Shown: positions 1 to 10,671, counted from the stretch's first letter. The stretch: DNA of 64,000 bases from Lutibacter sp. (GCF_016342705.1 NZ_JAEINV010000013.1:24230-88229); one strand, 5' to 3'. The notes: a model not told the origin generated them from the sequence alone. Translations and numbers: made by a program.

Positions 1-193
1 AATTTAAACCTCCATATTCTTCTGGATAGTTTAAACCAAAATAGCCCATTTCTCCAAACTTCTTCCATATTTCTTTATCTACAAAACCTTGCTTCTCCCA
101 TTTATCAACATTAGGGACAACTTCTTTCTGTAAAAAATCTCTAAAACTTTGGCGAAACGCATTGTGTTCTTCTGTAAAATACATGCTGCTCAT
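1..193 (-). CDS. Acyl-CoA dehydrogenase, N-terminal fragment (cut by window edge)
   Basis: Reading leftwards from an ATG at 193, the frame stays open to the window edge and gives 64 residues. They look like the N-terminal helical domain of an acyl-CoA dehydrogenase: an early helix (TEEHNAFRQSFRDFLQKE), then a GxMGYFGLNYPEEYGG segment, where the EYGG turn is typical of the family. These flavoenzymes oxidise acyl-CoA to trans-2-enoyl-CoA and pass electrons to ETF. An in-frame ATG at 184 is a possible alternative start. Only 14 bp separate it from the stop of the comEA-like gene upstream, so the two are probably co-transcribed. The catalytic Glu and C-terminal domain lie outside the window, so substrate class cannot be judged. 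Confidence 0.85.
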   Translation of the reverse strand, partial: MSSMYFTEEHNAFRQSFRDFLQKEVVPNVDKWEKQGFVDKEIWKKFGEMGYFGLNYPEEYGGLN

Positions 194-207
194 TTAGGCT
201 TACTTTA

Positions 208-1080
208 TTATTTAGCTTGCAAATATAGGGCTATTCTATTAAATTTTTCTAAAGGAAAGTCATCAATTTTTTTCAATTCTTCAATCGACTGAATTTCAGC
301 CACTTCATCTCTATATTGAAAAATCTTTTTTGTTAATTCATAATCTAAATAAGGAATAGATAACACCTCTTTAAAAGTAGCTTTATTTACATTTATTTTA
401 TTGATTACCGGCTTTTTAAGAACTTTAAAATTTACCAATACTTTATCTGCTACTTCTTTCTCTAAATACCAAACTTCAAATAACTGATCATCAAAAGTAA
501 ATCCTTGTAATTTTGTTCTGTAACTAATAATTCTTTGGCCTAATTTATCTCCTATTCCATTAATACATTTTAATTCCTCAAGTGTTGCAGTATTAATATC
601 TTTAATTATTGCAGAAGATTTTGTTTCTGAAATAATTTTCTTACTTGCGTTTTTAGCAGCAGTAGTAACCCATTGAGGAAATTTAAAATATGGGGAAATA
701 ATATTGAGCAAACTATCATTAACTCCTGTTACTTGTTGAAATTGTTTTGTAGAATTTATAAACGTACCCGATTTTCTAAATTCTAATAATTTATCTATTT
801 CTGCAACACTCATTCCTAACTGATACCCTTTATAATCGGTTATATAATTTGGGTTAAAAGGATAAATTTTAGGTTTACTATTTTCAATTTTAATTTCTTG
901 CAATGAATCAACTTCTTTTAAAAACGAAGTCATTTCATTTGAATAATCTTTTGATTCATTTTTAGGTGAAAAATCAATAAAAAAATAGGCTATTTGAAAT
1001 GCTACAATTAAAAATAATAAAAAGAAAATCCCATTTCGTTGCCGTTTATTGTAACTGAAATGGGATTTAAATATGTTCAT
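208..1080 (-). CDS. ComEA-like helix-hairpin-helix protein with N-terminal membrane anchor
   Basis: This 290-residue protein has a basic N-terminus, one membrane segment (about residues 18-37), a linker, and three ComEA/HhH-type repeats at about 80-132, 161-190 and 229-260. The middle repeat is clearest (NTATLEELKCINGIGDKLGQ, with the G-I-G hairpin). ComEA-type HhH modules bind DNA without sequence specificity and serve in DNA uptake in competent bacteria. In Bacteroidota such anchored proteins are common but largely uncharacterised. The topology would place the HhH part in the periplasm. The gene lies between the symporter (10 bp after its stop) and the acyl-CoA dehydrogenase (14 bp before it) on the same strand. 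The fold assignment is firm; a role in DNA uptake is inference. Confidence 0.8.
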   Translation of the reverse strand: MNIFKSHFSYNKRQRNGIFFLLFLIVAFQIAYFFIDFSPKNESKDYSNEMTSFLKEVDSLQEIKIENSKPKIYPFNPNYITDYKGYQLGMSVAEIDKLLEFRKSGTFINSTKQFQQVTGVNDSLLNIISPYFKFPQWVTTAAKNASKKIISETKSSAIIKDINTATLEELKCINGIGDKLGQRIISYRTKLQGFTFDDQLFEVWYLEKEVADKVLVNFKVLKKPVINKINVNKATFKEVLSIPYLDYELTKKIFQYRDEVAEIQSIEELKKIDDFPLEKFNRIALYLQAK

Positions 1081-1090
1081 TATAAAAATT

Positions 1091-2695
1091 CTATTTTATT
1101 AAAGTCAATTTTATTTTAATTGCTTTCAAGTATTTAATTAATTCAGTTCTAACAATTGGAAATAAAAATAATAAACCAATCATATTTGGAAATACTAAAG
1201 CTAAAATCATTGCATCAGAAAAATCAAATACGGCTTTCATGGAAGCAGCTGCACCAATTACAATAAATGCAATAAATAATAATTTATAAGTTATATCTGC
1301 CAATTTGCTTCTTCCGAATAAGAATTTCCACGATTGCAATCCGTAATAAGACCAAGAAATCATTGTTGAAATTGCAAATAGTACAACAGCCAAAGTTAAT
1401 ACATAGGGAAACCAAGGTATTACAGCTTCAAAAGCCATAGATGTTAAATTAACACCACCAACCGCAACGCCATCAATTATTACAGAACCTGCTCCATCAC
1501 CACCATAAACAAATAATCCATCGCTATTATAAAAAATAATTACCAAAGCGGTCATTGTACAAATTACTACTGTATCAATAAATGGTTCTAGTAGAGATAC
1601 AATTCCTTCAGATGCTGGATATCTAGTTTTTACTGCTGAATGTGCAATTGCAGCTGAACCAGCACCTGCTTCGTTAGAAAAAACGGCTCGTCTAAATCCT
1701 GTTATTAAAACCCCAAAGAAACCTCCCAAACCAGCACTTGGACTAAATGCTTCTCTAAAAATTAATGCAATAGCATCATCAATATATCTCCAATGTGCAA
1801 ACATTACAATTAAACAAGCAAGTATATAAATTACAGCCATAAATGGCACAATTTTTTCTGTAACAGAAGCGATCCTTTTAATACCTCCAATAATTACAAA
1901 ACCAACAATTATAGCTATTCCAACACCTATAATGGTTCCACTATAACCGCCATGCATACCTAACATCCCTGCTATTTGTTCAGCTGCTTGATTTGATTGC
2001 ACAGCATTTCCTCCTCCAAAAGATGCTCCAACACATAAAATTGCAAAAAGAACCGCCAACACCTTTCCTAGTTTTACATAACCTCTTTCCGCCATTCCCT
2101 TTTTTAGGTAATACATTGGACCTCCATAAACCGTTCCATCAGGACCAACATCTCTATATTTCACTCCTAAGGTACATTCCACAAATTTAGTTGACATACT
2201 TAATAAACCTGCTACAACCATCCAAAATGTAGCTCCAGGTCCTCCAACTGAAATTGCTAAAGCAACACCTGCTATATTTCCCAAACCTACAGTACCCGAA
2301 ACGGCTGTAGCTAACGCTTGAAAATGGCTAACTTCACCTTCCTGGCTTTCATCTCTTATTGTATCTACAATGTCTCCATCAACAATATTAACTTCAGCCT
2401 TTTCAACACCGTGACTTTCAACTGCATCGTGTTTTCCTCTTACTACATTTATTGCAAGGGTAAAACGTCTTAAATTTATAAACTTAAAATATACTGTGAA
2501 AAATACCGCTCCTAAAACCAATAGTATTACAACTAACGGAACTCCGGTTCCCGGAACAATCCAAAAAACTATGCCCTCCCATTTTGCCGTAATTGGTTCA
2601 AACCAATCATTAATTCTTTCATCTAAACCTTTTTCTTGTGCATTTGAGGCGAATGTTACCAATAAAAGCAACATTGACAGGAGTTTTTTATTCAT
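1091..2695 (-). CDS. Alanine/glycine:cation symporter (AGCS family)
   Basis: A multi-pass membrane protein of about 534 residues with the AGCS signature regions: SGTVGLGNIAGVALAISVGG, then GGPMYYL, and later SNEAGAGSAAIAHS. AGCS carriers import alanine or glycine with Na+ or H+. The start is placed at ATG 2695 rather than at a start 13 codons upstream, because MNKKLLSMLLLLVTFASNAQ reads as a complete signal-peptide-like N-terminus and the extra residues do not fit. A hydrophilic, acidic insert (about residues 90-120 from this start) separates the first membrane segment from the first signature; it is longer than in the short enterobacterial members. Substrate is inferred from the family. Confidence 0.9.
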   Translation of the reverse strand: MNKKLLSMLLLLVTFASNAQEKGLDERINDWFEPITAKWEGIVFWIVPGTGVPLVVILLVLGAVFFTVYFKFINLRRFTLAINVVRGKHDAVESHGVEKAEVNIVDGDIVDTIRDESQEGEVSHFQALATAVSGTVGLGNIAGVALAISVGGPGATFWMVVAGLLSMSTKFVECTLGVKYRDVGPDGTVYGGPMYYLKKGMAERGYVKLGKVLAVLFAILCVGASFGGGNAVQSNQAAEQIAGMLGMHGGYSGTIIGVGIAIIVGFVIIGGIKRIASVTEKIVPFMAVIYILACLIVMFAHWRYIDDAIALIFREAFSPSAGLGGFFGVLITGFRRAVFSNEAGAGSAAIAHSAVKTRYPASEGIVSLLEPFIDTVVICTMTALVIIFYNSDGLFVYGGDGAGSVIIDGVAVGGVNLTSMAFEAVIPWFPYVLTLAVVLFAISTMISWSYYGLQSWKFLFGRSKLADITYKLLFIAFIVIGAAASMKAVFDFSDAMILALVFPNMIGLLFLFPIVRTELIKYLKAIKIKLTLIK

Positions 2696-2799
2696 AATTT
2701 TAAATTTGTTTGAAAAGTGTACGCAATATGGCAAAAAAATGAAGTTGGAGCAAATAAATAAATAACTAAATGATAAAAATGTTGGTTTTTAATCAATTT

Positions 2800-3795
2800 T
2801 TAAAAATGTTCGCGTAATTTTAGTATTTGATCTTTGTTTCCTAGTACAATTAAATGAGTATCTTTTTCTAATTTTGTTTTTGAATCTGGATTTATTAAAT
2901 ATTCACCTTCCTTAGTTTTAAAACCAATAACATTACATCCTGTTTTTTTGCGTAAATCCATATCTAAAATTGTTTTTGATAAGTACTCATCAGGAAGTGA
3001 GTTTACAGAAATCTCTTCTAAATTAGCATTGGTAGTTCCAGCAATGGTAAGCCTATCAACAAATTCAACTAAATCAGGTGTAACAACTAAGGACGCCATA
3101 TGAGCTCCACCCAATTTATCTGGCATAATAACATTGGTGGCTCCAGCAAATTTTAATTTTCCGTAGGAAGATTCATTTGATGCTCTACTTATAATTGTAA
3201 AATCTTTATTGAATTGCCTTGCAGACAAAACAACAAATAAATTATCGGCATCTGATGGTAATGCTGTTATTAAACTCTTGGCTCTTTCCAAACCTAATTT
3301 CTTTAAATCATCATCATTCGTTGCATCCCCTTCAATATATAATATATTATCACGTTCTAAATCTGCAATTTCATCTTTTCGCTTTTCAATAACTATACAA
3401 GGCTGATTAAATTGTTTTAATTTAGCAACGGCTTGTTTCCCATTTCGTCCATAACCACATACCACTGTATGATTTTTTAAACTTTGAATTTCTTGTTGCA
3501 CCTTTTTTATTTTTAAAATTTGAAAAATGTTTCTATTTGCAAAATATTCTGTTAACGCTGTAACAGAGTAACCGTAAACTATGATACTAAATATGATTAA
3601 AAAAACTGTAAATAATTTTTCGGTTTGATTTAATTCGTGAAGTGTACCAAATCCAACGGTAGACATGGTAATTATGGTCATATACAACGAATCAACAAAA
3701 GATTCATTTGAAATAAACATAAAACCACCAATTCCAATAACTAAAACTGTTGTTAAAAGAACACTTGAAATATATAATTTAGATTTTGCTACCAT
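2800..3795 (-). CDS. Two-TM potassium channel with RCK (TrkA-N/TrkA-C) domains
   Basis: The 331-residue protein has TM1 (about 8-28), a pore helix and selectivity filter TVGFG at 46-50, and TM2 (about 61-82). A cytosolic RCK domain follows, beginning VVCGYGRNGK (Rossmann glycines 114-119), and a TrkA-C-like domain occupies about 245-331. This is the Kch/MthK-type layout: a tetrameric K+ channel gated by a ligand bound to the RCK ring. No internal Met is present at the position where MthK starts its free RCK subunit. It follows the PspC gene by 3 bp and is almost certainly co-transcribed with it. K+ selectivity follows from the filter; the ligand is unknown. Confidence 0.9.
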   Translation of the reverse strand: MVAKSKLYISSVLLTTVLVIGIGGFMFISNESFVDSLYMTIITMSTVGFGTLHELNQTEKLFTVFLIIFSIIVYGYSVTALTEYFANRNIFQILKIKKVQQEIQSLKNHTVVCGYGRNGKQAVAKLKQFNQPCIVIEKRKDEIADLERDNILYIEGDATNDDDLKKLGLERAKSLITALPSDADNLFVVLSARQFNKDFTIISRASNESSYGKLKFAGATNVIMPDKLGGAHMASLVVTPDLVEFVDRLTIAGTTNANLEEISVNSLPDEYLSKTILDMDLRKKTGCNVIGFKTKEGEYLINPDSKTKLEKDTHLIVLGNKDQILKLREHF

Positions 3796-3798
3796 AAA

Positions 3799-4026
3799 TT
3801 ATAAATCAAAAACTGAACTTCTTTTGGTGTAAATCATATCTTTTAATCGCAATAAAAAAGCCAATGTTAAATAAATTCCGAATGAAAAGCCTAAGGTTAC
3901 AAATGAAATATAAATAAAAAACAAGCGCACATTTGAAACGCTAATTCCCAGTCTATCTGCAAATCTGGAAGATACTGCAAAACCGTGTTTTTCAAAAAAA
4001 TGTCTTAAGGAGTGAATCCAATTCAT
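3799..4026 (-). CDS. PspC-domain small membrane protein
   Basis: This 75-residue protein resembles the PspC family: an amphipathic N-terminal part (HSLRHFFEKHGFAVSSRFAD), a short helix (RLGISVSNVRLFFIYISF), then a hydrophobic segment (about residues 34-58) and a basic tail. PspC of enterobacteria senses envelope stress together with PspB. Stand-alone PspC proteins like this one are frequent in Flavobacteriia, and their partners are not known. It is the first gene of a two-gene unit with the K+ channel, which suggests a link to membrane potential or envelope integrity; that link is inference. Confidence 0.7.
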   Translation of the reverse strand: MNWIHSLRHFFEKHGFAVSSRFADRLGISVSNVRLFFIYISFVTLGFSFGIYLTLAFLLRLKDMIYTKRSSVFDL

Positions 4027-4105
4027 TAGCTAAAATATTTCAACGCAATATACTAATTTTCAAAATAAGATATTGAACTACAGTTAAATTGTGATTACAT
4101 TTTTT

Positions 4106-4113
4106 TAACTTTG
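4106..4113 (+). promoter_or_regulatory. Candidate -7 promoter element of uvrA (TAACTTTG)
   Basis: The octamer TAACTTTG matches the Bacteroidota -7 consensus TAnnTTTG and lies 19 bp before the uvrA ATG. A possible TTG -33 element occurs at 4089-4091 but is closer than usual. No SOS-box-like palindrome was seen. Confidence 0.55.
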
Positions 4114-4132
4114 CAACTTTCCAAATTTTCTT

Positions 4133-6958
4133 ATGGCTAAAAATGAAGAATTTATAGAGGTTTTAGGAGCGCGAGTTCATAATTTAAAAAATATTGATGT
4201 TAAAATTCCTAGAGAAAAACTAGTTGTAATTACAGGTTTAAGTGGTAGCGGAAAATCATCGTTGGCTTTTGATACAATTTATGCTGAAGGACAGCGACGC
4301 TATATTGAAACTTTTTCAGCATATGCTCGTCAATTTTTAGGCGGATTAGAACGTCCAGATGTTGATAAAATTGATGGATTATCTCCTGTAATTTCTATTG
4401 AACAAAAAACTACCAATAAAAGTCCGCGCTCAACAGTAGGAACCATAACAGAAATTTACGATTTTTTACGATTATTATACGCTAGAGCTTCTGATGCTTA
4501 CTCTTATAATACCAATCAAAAAATGGTAAGTTATACCGATGAGCAAATAAATGAACTTATTTTGGAGGAATTTGATGGCAAAAAAATTATAATTCTGGCG
4601 CCGTTAATTAAATCGAGAAAAGGACATTACAGAGAGCTATTTGAACAAATTGCCAAACAAGGTTTTATAAAAGTTAGAGTTGATGGAGAAATTGTTGATA
4701 TTGAAAAAGGAATGCGCCTTGATCGTTATAAAACACATGATATTGAAATAGTTATAGATCGTTTATTAGTATCAAAAGATGCAGAAAAAAGATTAACAGA
4801 AACTATTACAACGGCATTATATTCTGGAGATAATATATTAATGGTTTTAGAACATGAAACCAATACGCCACGTTATTTTAGTAGAGATTTAATGTGTCCG
4901 GTTTCTGGAATTTCCTATCCTAATCCTGAACCTAACACCTTTTCATTTAACTCACCAAAAGGTGCTTGCGAAACTTGTAATGGTTTAGGAAAAATACACA
5001 AAGTTAATATTGATAAAATAATTCCAAATCCTGAAATTTCAATTAAAAAAGGAGGAATTGCACCCATTGGTGAACAAAAAAATAGTTGGATTTTTAAACA
5101 ATTACAATTAATTGCTGAACGCTACAAATTTGAACTAACCGATCCAATTTCAAAAATTCCGGAAGAAGCTTTAAATATTATATTAAATGGTGGAAACGAA
5201 AAATTTGAAATCATTTCTAAAACAGTTGGAGTTACTAGAACGTATGAAATTGATTTTGAGGGAATTACAAACTTCATTCAAAATCAATACAATTCAACAG
5301 AATCTACTTCAATTAAGCGTTGGGCAAAAGATTTTATGGACGATGTTGTTTGTGAAACTTGTGAAGGAAAACGTCTAAAAAAAGAAGCGTTATATTTTAA
5401 ATTAAACGAAAAAAATATTTCGGATTTAGCTCAAATGGACATAACCGAACTTGCTGATTGGTTTTCGGATATTGAATCTAAATTATCAGAAAAACAATTA
5501 CAAATTGCATCCGAAGTTTTAAAAGAAATTAGAACCAGAATTCAATTTTTAGTAGATGTTGGTTTAGACTATTTAAGTTTAGATAGAAGTTCTAAATCAC
5601 TGTCCGGTGGTGAAGCGCAACGAATTAGACTAGCAACACAAATTGGTTCTCAATTGGTTGGAGTACTTTATATTTTAGATGAACCAAGCATTGGATTACA
5701 TCAAAGAGACAATGCAAAACTCATTAAATCACTTATAAATTTACGTGATATTGGAAATTCCGTGATTGTAGTTGAACATGATAAAGACATGATTGAACAC
5801 GCTGATTTTGTGTTAGATATTGGTCCCGGAGCAGGAATTCACGGAGGAGAAATTGTAAGTGAAGGAACCTTTAATGAATTAAAAACACATAAAACTTTAA
5901 CTGCCGATTATTTAAATGGTACAAAAACTATAGAAATTCCTAAAAAAAGAAGAACTGGGAATGGAAAATCAATAATACTTTCTGGAGCAACTGGAAACAA
6001 TTTAAAAAATGTTACGGTTGAATTTCCTTTGGGTAAATTAATTTGTGTTACCGGCGTTTCAGGTAGTGGAAAATCAACTTTAATAAATGAAACCCTATAC
6101 CCTATTTTAAATCATCATATTTATAGAGGTGTAAAAAAACCCATGCCATTCAAAAAAATTGAAGGATTAGAACATATTGATAAAGTTATTGATATAGATC
6201 AATCACCTATTGGAAGAACACCACGCTCAAATCCAGCAACTTACACTGGTGTTTTTAGCGAAATCAGAAATTTATTTGCCAAAACAAGTGAAGCAGCAAT
6301 TAGAGGCTATAAACCAGGAAGATTTTCTTTTAACGTTAAAGATGGAAGATGCGAAACTTGTGAAGGTGGAGGAGTTAGAGTTATTGAAATGAATTTTTTA
6401 CCTGATGTGCATGTAGAATGTGAAACCTGTCAGGGAAAACGTTTCAACAGAGAAACTCTAGAAATTAGATACAAAGGAAAATCTATTTCCGATGTTTTAA
6501 ATATGACTATTGAAGAATCGGTTGAGTTTTTTGAAAACATTCCAAAAATAAATAGAAAATTAAAAACTATTAAAGATGTTGGTTTAGGATATATTACTTT
6601 GGGTCAGCAATCTACAACGCTTTCTGGAGGTGAAGCGCAACGTATAAAATTGGCTTCAGAATTATCTAAAAGAGATACTGGAAACACTTTTTATATTTTA
6701 GACGAACCAACCACTGGTTTACATTTTGAAGACATTAGAGTTTTAATGCTAGTTTTAAATAAATTAGCTAATAAAGGAAACACCATTTTGGTAATTGAAC
6801 ACAATATGGATGTTATTAAATTAGCAGATCATATTATTGATATTGGTATGGAAGGTGGCAAAAATGGCGGTGAAGTTATTTGCTTTGGTACTCCTGAAGA
6901 TATAATTAAAAATAAAAAAAGCTATACTGCCCAATTCTTAAAAAAAGAATTAAATTAG
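4133..6958 (+). CDS. uvrA: Excinuclease ABC subunit A
   Basis: UvrA is the DNA-damage recognition ATPase of nucleotide excision repair. The 941-residue length is normal. Both ABC modules are intact: Walker A GLSGSGKS at 35-42 and GVSGSGKS at about 641-648, with two ABC signatures ([13 protein letters not shown] and [13 protein letters not shown]). The C-terminal zinc finger is complete (CETCEGG ... CETCQGK). The first zinc site is atypical: where many UvrA proteins have CxxC it reads CPVS, although the later CETC pair is present. This looks like a lineage trait rather than damage. It starts a plus-strand group with the LOG protein and the M1-like protein. Confidence 0.97.
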   Translation: MAKNEEFIEVLGARVHNLKNIDVKIPREKLVVITGLSGSGKSSLAFDTIYAEGQRRYIETFSAYARQFLGGLERPDVDKIDGLSPVISIEQKTTNKSPRSTVGTITEIYDFLRLLYARASDAYSYNTNQKMVSYTDEQINELILEEFDGKKIIILAPLIKSRKGHYRELFEQIAKQGFIKVRVDGEIVDIEKGMRLDRYKTHDIEIVIDRLLVSKDAEKRLTETITTALYSGDNILMVLEHETNTPRYFSRDLMCPVSGISYPNPEPNTFSFNSPKGACETCNGLGKIHKVNIDKIIPNPEISIKKGGIAPIGEQKNSWIFKQLQLIAERYKFELTDPISKIPEEALNIILNGGNEKFEIISKTVGVTRTYEIDFEGITNFIQNQYNSTESTSIKRWAKDFMDDVVCETCEGKRLKKEALYFKLNEKNISDLAQMDITELADWFSDIESKLSEKQLQIASEVLKEIRTRIQFLVDVGLDYLSLDRSSKSLSGGEAQRIRLATQIGSQLVGVLYILDEPSIGLHQRDNAKLIKSLINLRDIGNSVIVVEHDKDMIEHADFVLDIGPGAGIHGGEIVSEGTFNELKTHKTLTADYLNGTKTIEIPKKRRTGNGKSIILSGATGNNLKNVTVEFPLGKLICVTGVSGSGKSTLINETLYPILNHHIYRGVKKPMPFKKIEGLEHIDKVIDIDQSPIGRTPRSNPATYTGVFSEIRNLFAKTSEAAIRGYKPGRFSFNVKDGRCETCEGGGVRVIEMNFLPDVHVECETCQGKRFNRETLEIRYKGKSISDVLNMTIEESVEFFENIPKINRKLKTIKDVGLGYITLGQQSTTLSGGEAQRIKLASELSKRDTGNTFYILDEPTTGLHFEDIRVLMLVLNKLANKGNTILVIEHNMDVIKLADHIIDIGMEGGKNGGEVICFGTPEDIIKNKKSYTAQFLKKELN

Positions 6959-7008
6959 GCCAATAAATTCCTTTAAAAAAATTGAAAAAATAAAAATACA
7001 ATAGATTT

Positions 7009-7719
7009 ATGACTCCAAATGAAGATAGAAAAATAAGAGAAAAATTTAAACAAAAAACTTGGAACGAAATTAAAACTAACGATTCTTGGGCAATTTTTAA
7101 AATAATGGCCGAGTTTGTTGAAGGCTATGAACGATTAGGAAAAATAGGTCCTTGTGTAACAATTTTTGGATCTGCTAGAACAAAACCAGAAGATGAATAT
7201 TACATTTTAGCAGAAAATATTGCTTATGAATTAACCCAAAGTGGTTACGGAATAGTTACAGGAGGCGGACCAGGAATTATGGAAGCAGGAAACAGAGGTG
7301 CACATAGAGGTAAAGGAACATCAGTTGGTTTAAATATTAAATTGCCTTTTGAACAACACGACAATCCTTATATTGACCCTGATAAAAGTTTAGATTTTGA
7401 TTATTTCTTTGTTAGAAAAGTAATGTTTATGAAATATTCTCAAGGTTTTATAGTAATGCCAGGTGGTTTTGGAACTATGGATGAACTTTTTGAAGCAATT
7501 ACTTTAATTCAAACAAAAAAAATAGGAAAGTTTCCTATTGTACTTGTTGGAAGAAAATTTTGGTCAGGTTTAATAGATTGGATTAAAACAACACTTGTTG
7601 AAGAAGGCAATATTAGTCCTGAAGATTTAGACCTTATTTCTATAGTTGATACTGAAGATGAAGTTTTAGAAGTTATTGATACTTTTTATAAAAAATACAG
7701 TTTAAGCCCTAACTTCTAA
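7009..7719 (+). CDS. LOG family protein (TIGR00730-type Rossmann fold)
   Basis: The 236-residue protein carries the two family motifs: GGGPGIMEAGNRGA starting near residue 85, and PGGFGTMDE starting at about 151. LOG proteins hydrolyse cytokinin riboside monophosphates or other nucleotide monophosphates at the N-glycosidic bond. Many bacterial ones are still labelled lysine decarboxylase without support. An N-terminal helical part (about 1-45) precedes the Rossmann domain. The gene starts 50 bp after uvrA and ends 12 bp before the next gene, so a shared transcript is likely. The true nucleotide substrate cannot be read from sequence. Confidence 0.85.
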   Translation: MTPNEDRKIREKFKQKTWNEIKTNDSWAIFKIMAEFVEGYERLGKIGPCVTIFGSARTKPEDEYYILAENIAYELTQSGYGIVTGGGPGIMEAGNRGAHRGKGTSVGLNIKLPFEQHDNPYIDPDKSLDFDYFFVRKVMFMKYSQGFIVMPGGFGTMDELFEAITLIQTKKIGKFPIVLVGRKFWSGLIDWIKTTLVEEGNISPEDLDLISIVDTEDEVLEVIDTFYKKYSLSPNF

Positions 7720-7731
7720 CCATTAATTTCA

Positions 7732-10542
7732 TTGAAAAAATATATTATATTCATATTCTTTTTATGCGTCATCTGTTCAAAAAAAACATATGGGCAAAAT
7801 AATACTATTGATATAATATCCGTTTTTAAACCTGAATCTAATGAACTTAAAGTTACTCAAGTAATAAATTACTATAATAGTTCAAATACCGTTTTAAATG
7901 AAATTTATTTACATAATTGGCCAAATGCTTATAGAGATAAAAACACTCCTTTAGCTAAACGATTTATTGAAAATTATTCTAAAAGTTTTCATTTTGCAAA
8001 AGATAAGCACAGAGGATTTGGAAAAATTAATAGTATTTCTGTAGATTATGAAATAGCAACTTGGGAAGTAACAGAAAAGAATCCAGATTTTTTTAAAATT
8101 ATTTTAAATAAACCGCTACAACCTAAAGAAAACGCAAAAATTAGCGCAACATATGTTGTGAGACTTCCAAAAGATAAATTTACCAAATATGGTGTAAACA
8201 CTGTTGATTTTAATTTAAGGTATTGGTATTTAACACCTGCTATATTTAACAATAAATGGAATGTTTATAATAATTTAGATTTAGACGATTTATACGTTGA
8301 TTTTTTTGACTACAATATCAACCTCATTTTACCTATTTCTTATAAAATAAATACTGATCTTAACGTAAGTAAAGATACCATTAAGGACGTTATACGTTAT
8401 AATTTAACTGGTAAACACAAAACTGATATTGAACTTAATATTACACAAGAAAATAGTTTTATTGAATTTCAATCAGAGCCGGTTGCAATAATTACCAATT
8501 TAACTTCAGAAAAATTGAACACCAACGTTCAAACAGATATTTTAAACCGAGAATTACTATTTATACAATCATACTTAGGCGATTTTCCTCACGAAAAACT
8601 TTTAATAAACAAAATTGAATACGACAAAAATCCCGTGTATGGATTTAATCAACTGCCTTCATTTTTAGCACCTTTCAGTGATACTTTTGAATGGGATATT
8701 CAATTTTTTAAAGTATTATCTAAAAAATATATTGAAAATATCTTTGTTTTCAATCAAAGAGAAGATGCTTGGCTTGCTGATGCCATACAAACATTTTTAA
8801 TGATAAAATATGTTGAAAAATATTATCCTGAAATAAAAGCCATTGGAAATGTTTCTAAAATTTGGGGAATCAAAAATTTCAATTTAGCTAAATTAGGTTT
8901 TAATGATAAATATCCATTTTTGTATCAATTTGCAACACGAAAAAACATTGACCAAGCACTTAATGAAAATGCTGCTTCACTCTCAAATTTCAACCGTAAA
9001 ATTGTAAATAAATATAAAGCAGGTTTAGGCTTAAAGTTTCTTGAAAGCTATTTGGGAGATTCAATTGTTAAACAAGGAATTGTTGATTTTGCTAAAATAA
9101 ACTCTGGTAAATTATCCCATAGCTCAACTTTTATTCAAAACTTAAAAACAGATAAAGATCTCACTTGGTTTGAAAATGACTATTTAAAAACCAATAAAAA
9201 AATAGATTATACTATTAAAAAAATTCATAAAACAAAAGATTCAATTGAAGTTACTATTTTAAACAAACGCCATTTTACAGCTCCCATTCAATTATATGGC
9301 TTAAAAGACAACGAAATAAAATTTAAAAAATGGCTTACTGGAATTGATTCTATTTCAACCATAAAAATTCCTCAAAACGGATTTGATAGATTATCACTTA
9401 ATTATGATTTTGAACTACCTGAATATAATTTGAAGAACAATTGGAAAAATGTTGAAAGAAAACTTTTAAATAAACCTGTTCAACTAAAATTTTTAAAAGA
9501 TGTGGAAAACCCATATTACAATCAACTTTTTTACACACCTGTGTATAGGTTTAATTATTATGATGGTCTTGTATTAGGGATGGCTATTTCAAACAAAACA
9601 ATTTTAGAAAAAAGTTTTCAATATAAACTAACACCATCTTACAGTACAAAAAGCAATACTTTTTCCGGTTCTTACTCCTTTATTTATGAATACCTACCTG
9701 AAGATAATAATATAAATAAATTTGTAATTGGCGCCGGAGGAAGTAGTTTTCTTTACGCACCAGATTTAACATATAATTCATTAACTCCTTTCGCTTTAAT
9801 TCAATTTAAAAGAAAAAACTTAAGAGATGTTAGCAATAAAGTTTTGGCGGCTTCTTTAGTTACTATAGATAAAGAAAAATCATTAACTCAAACCCAACAT
9901 CCTGAAACAAACAAATACAGTGTTTTTAATTTAGAATTTGGATATTCTAAACCAGATATTATTGATGATGTACGCTTTTCAACAGGATTAGAAGTATCTA
10001 GTAAATTTAGTAAATTATCAGTTACTGCCCAATTTAGAAAATTAACAGATACAAACAGGCAATTTGATTTTAGGTTTTTTGCTGGAGCATTTTTAAACAA
10101 TAATACAGAAACAAATTATTTTAGTTTTGCTTTAGATAGACCAACTGATTATTTATTTCAATATGATTATTTAGGAAGATCTGAAACTTCAGGAATTTTT
10201 AGCCAACAAATAATTATTAACGAAGGAGGTTTTAAATCTAAATTACCCGTACAATATGCAAATCAATTTTTAACCACCTTAAACACAAGTATTGGATTAT
10301 GGCGTTGGTTTGAAGTATATACTGATGTTGGTTTTGTAAAAAACAAAAATGAAAGAGTCTTTTTTGCTCATGAAAATGGAGTTCGATTAAATTTTGTCCA
10401 AGATATTTTAGAAGTTTATTTCCCATTACACTCTAATTTAGGTTGGGAAATTACAGAACCAAACTACAGTTCAAAAATTAGATTTGTATTGGTTATAAAA
10501 CCAAAAAAAATATACAACTTTATAAAACGAGGATTTTATTAA
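7732..10542 (+). CDS. M1-aminopeptidase-like protein lacking the zinc motif, with barrel-like C-terminus
   Basis: This 936-residue protein begins at a TTG codon; a signal peptide (KKYIIFIFFLCVICS, cleavage near TYGQ) follows, which supports the start. Residues about 25-230 resemble the beta-rich N-terminal domain of M1 peptidases (LHNWPNAYRDKNTPLAKRF, then RYWYLTPA). The middle part has the helical layout of the M1 catalytic domain, but where HEXXH should stand the sequence reads KVLSKKYIEN (about 327-336). The NEGF-like segment is replaced by AWLADAIQTF (about 346-355). No HEXXH occurs elsewhere in the chain. From about residue 580 the chain alternates in the way of outer-membrane strands, so a C-terminal barrel is possible. 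Secretion is clear; protease activity is unlikely. Function unknown. Confidence 0.75.
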   Translation: MKKYIIFIFFLCVICSKKTYGQNNTIDIISVFKPESNELKVTQVINYYNSSNTVLNEIYLHNWPNAYRDKNTPLAKRFIENYSKSFHFAKDKHRGFGKINSISVDYEIATWEVTEKNPDFFKIILNKPLQPKENAKISATYVVRLPKDKFTKYGVNTVDFNLRYWYLTPAIFNNKWNVYNNLDLDDLYVDFFDYNINLILPISYKINTDLNVSKDTIKDVIRYNLTGKHKTDIELNITQENSFIEFQSEPVAIITNLTSEKLNTNVQTDILNRELLFIQSYLGDFPHEKLLINKIEYDKNPVYGFNQLPSFLAPFSDTFEWDIQFFKVLSKKYIENIFVFNQREDAWLADAIQTFLMIKYVEKYYPEIKAIGNVSKIWGIKNFNLAKLGFNDKYPFLYQFATRKNIDQALNENAASLSNFNRKIVNKYKAGLGLKFLESYLGDSIVKQGIVDFAKINSGKLSHSSTFIQNLKTDKDLTWFENDYLKTNKKIDYTIKKIHKTKDSIEVTILNKRHFTAPIQLYGLKDNEIKFKKWLTGIDSISTIKIPQNGFDRLSLNYDFELPEYNLKNNWKNVERKLLNKPVQLKFLKDVENPYYNQLFYTPVYRFNYYDGLVLGMAISNKTILEKSFQYKLTPSYSTKSNTFSGSYSFIYEYLPEDNNINKFVIGAGGSSFLYAPDLTYNSLTPFALIQFKRKNLRDVSNKVLAASLVTIDKEKSLTQTQHPETNKYSVFNLEFGYSKPDIIDDVRFSTGLEVSSKFSKLSVTAQFRKLTDTNRQFDFRFFAGAFLNNNTETNYFSFALDRPTDYLFQYDYLGRSETSGIFSQQIIINEGGFKSKLPVQYANQFLTTLNTSIGLWRWFEVYTDVGFVKNKNERVFFAHENGVRLNFVQDILEVYFPLHSNLGWEITEPNYSSKIRFVLVIKPKKIYNFIKRGFY

Positions 10543-10671
10543 TTTTTTGTTACTAATAACTAAAAAAAATACATTTATTTCAATATATCATATTGAATCA
10601 ATGATTTTTAACAAATTTCGCTAATTATATGCAACAAATAGCATCTATTTTTAAGTATCATTAAAATTGAG

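Noticed and set aside
4895..4910. Incomplete first zinc site of UvrA (CPVS instead of CxxC)
   Set aside because: All other UvrA motifs are intact; the variant seems common in this lineage and is not a sign of decay.
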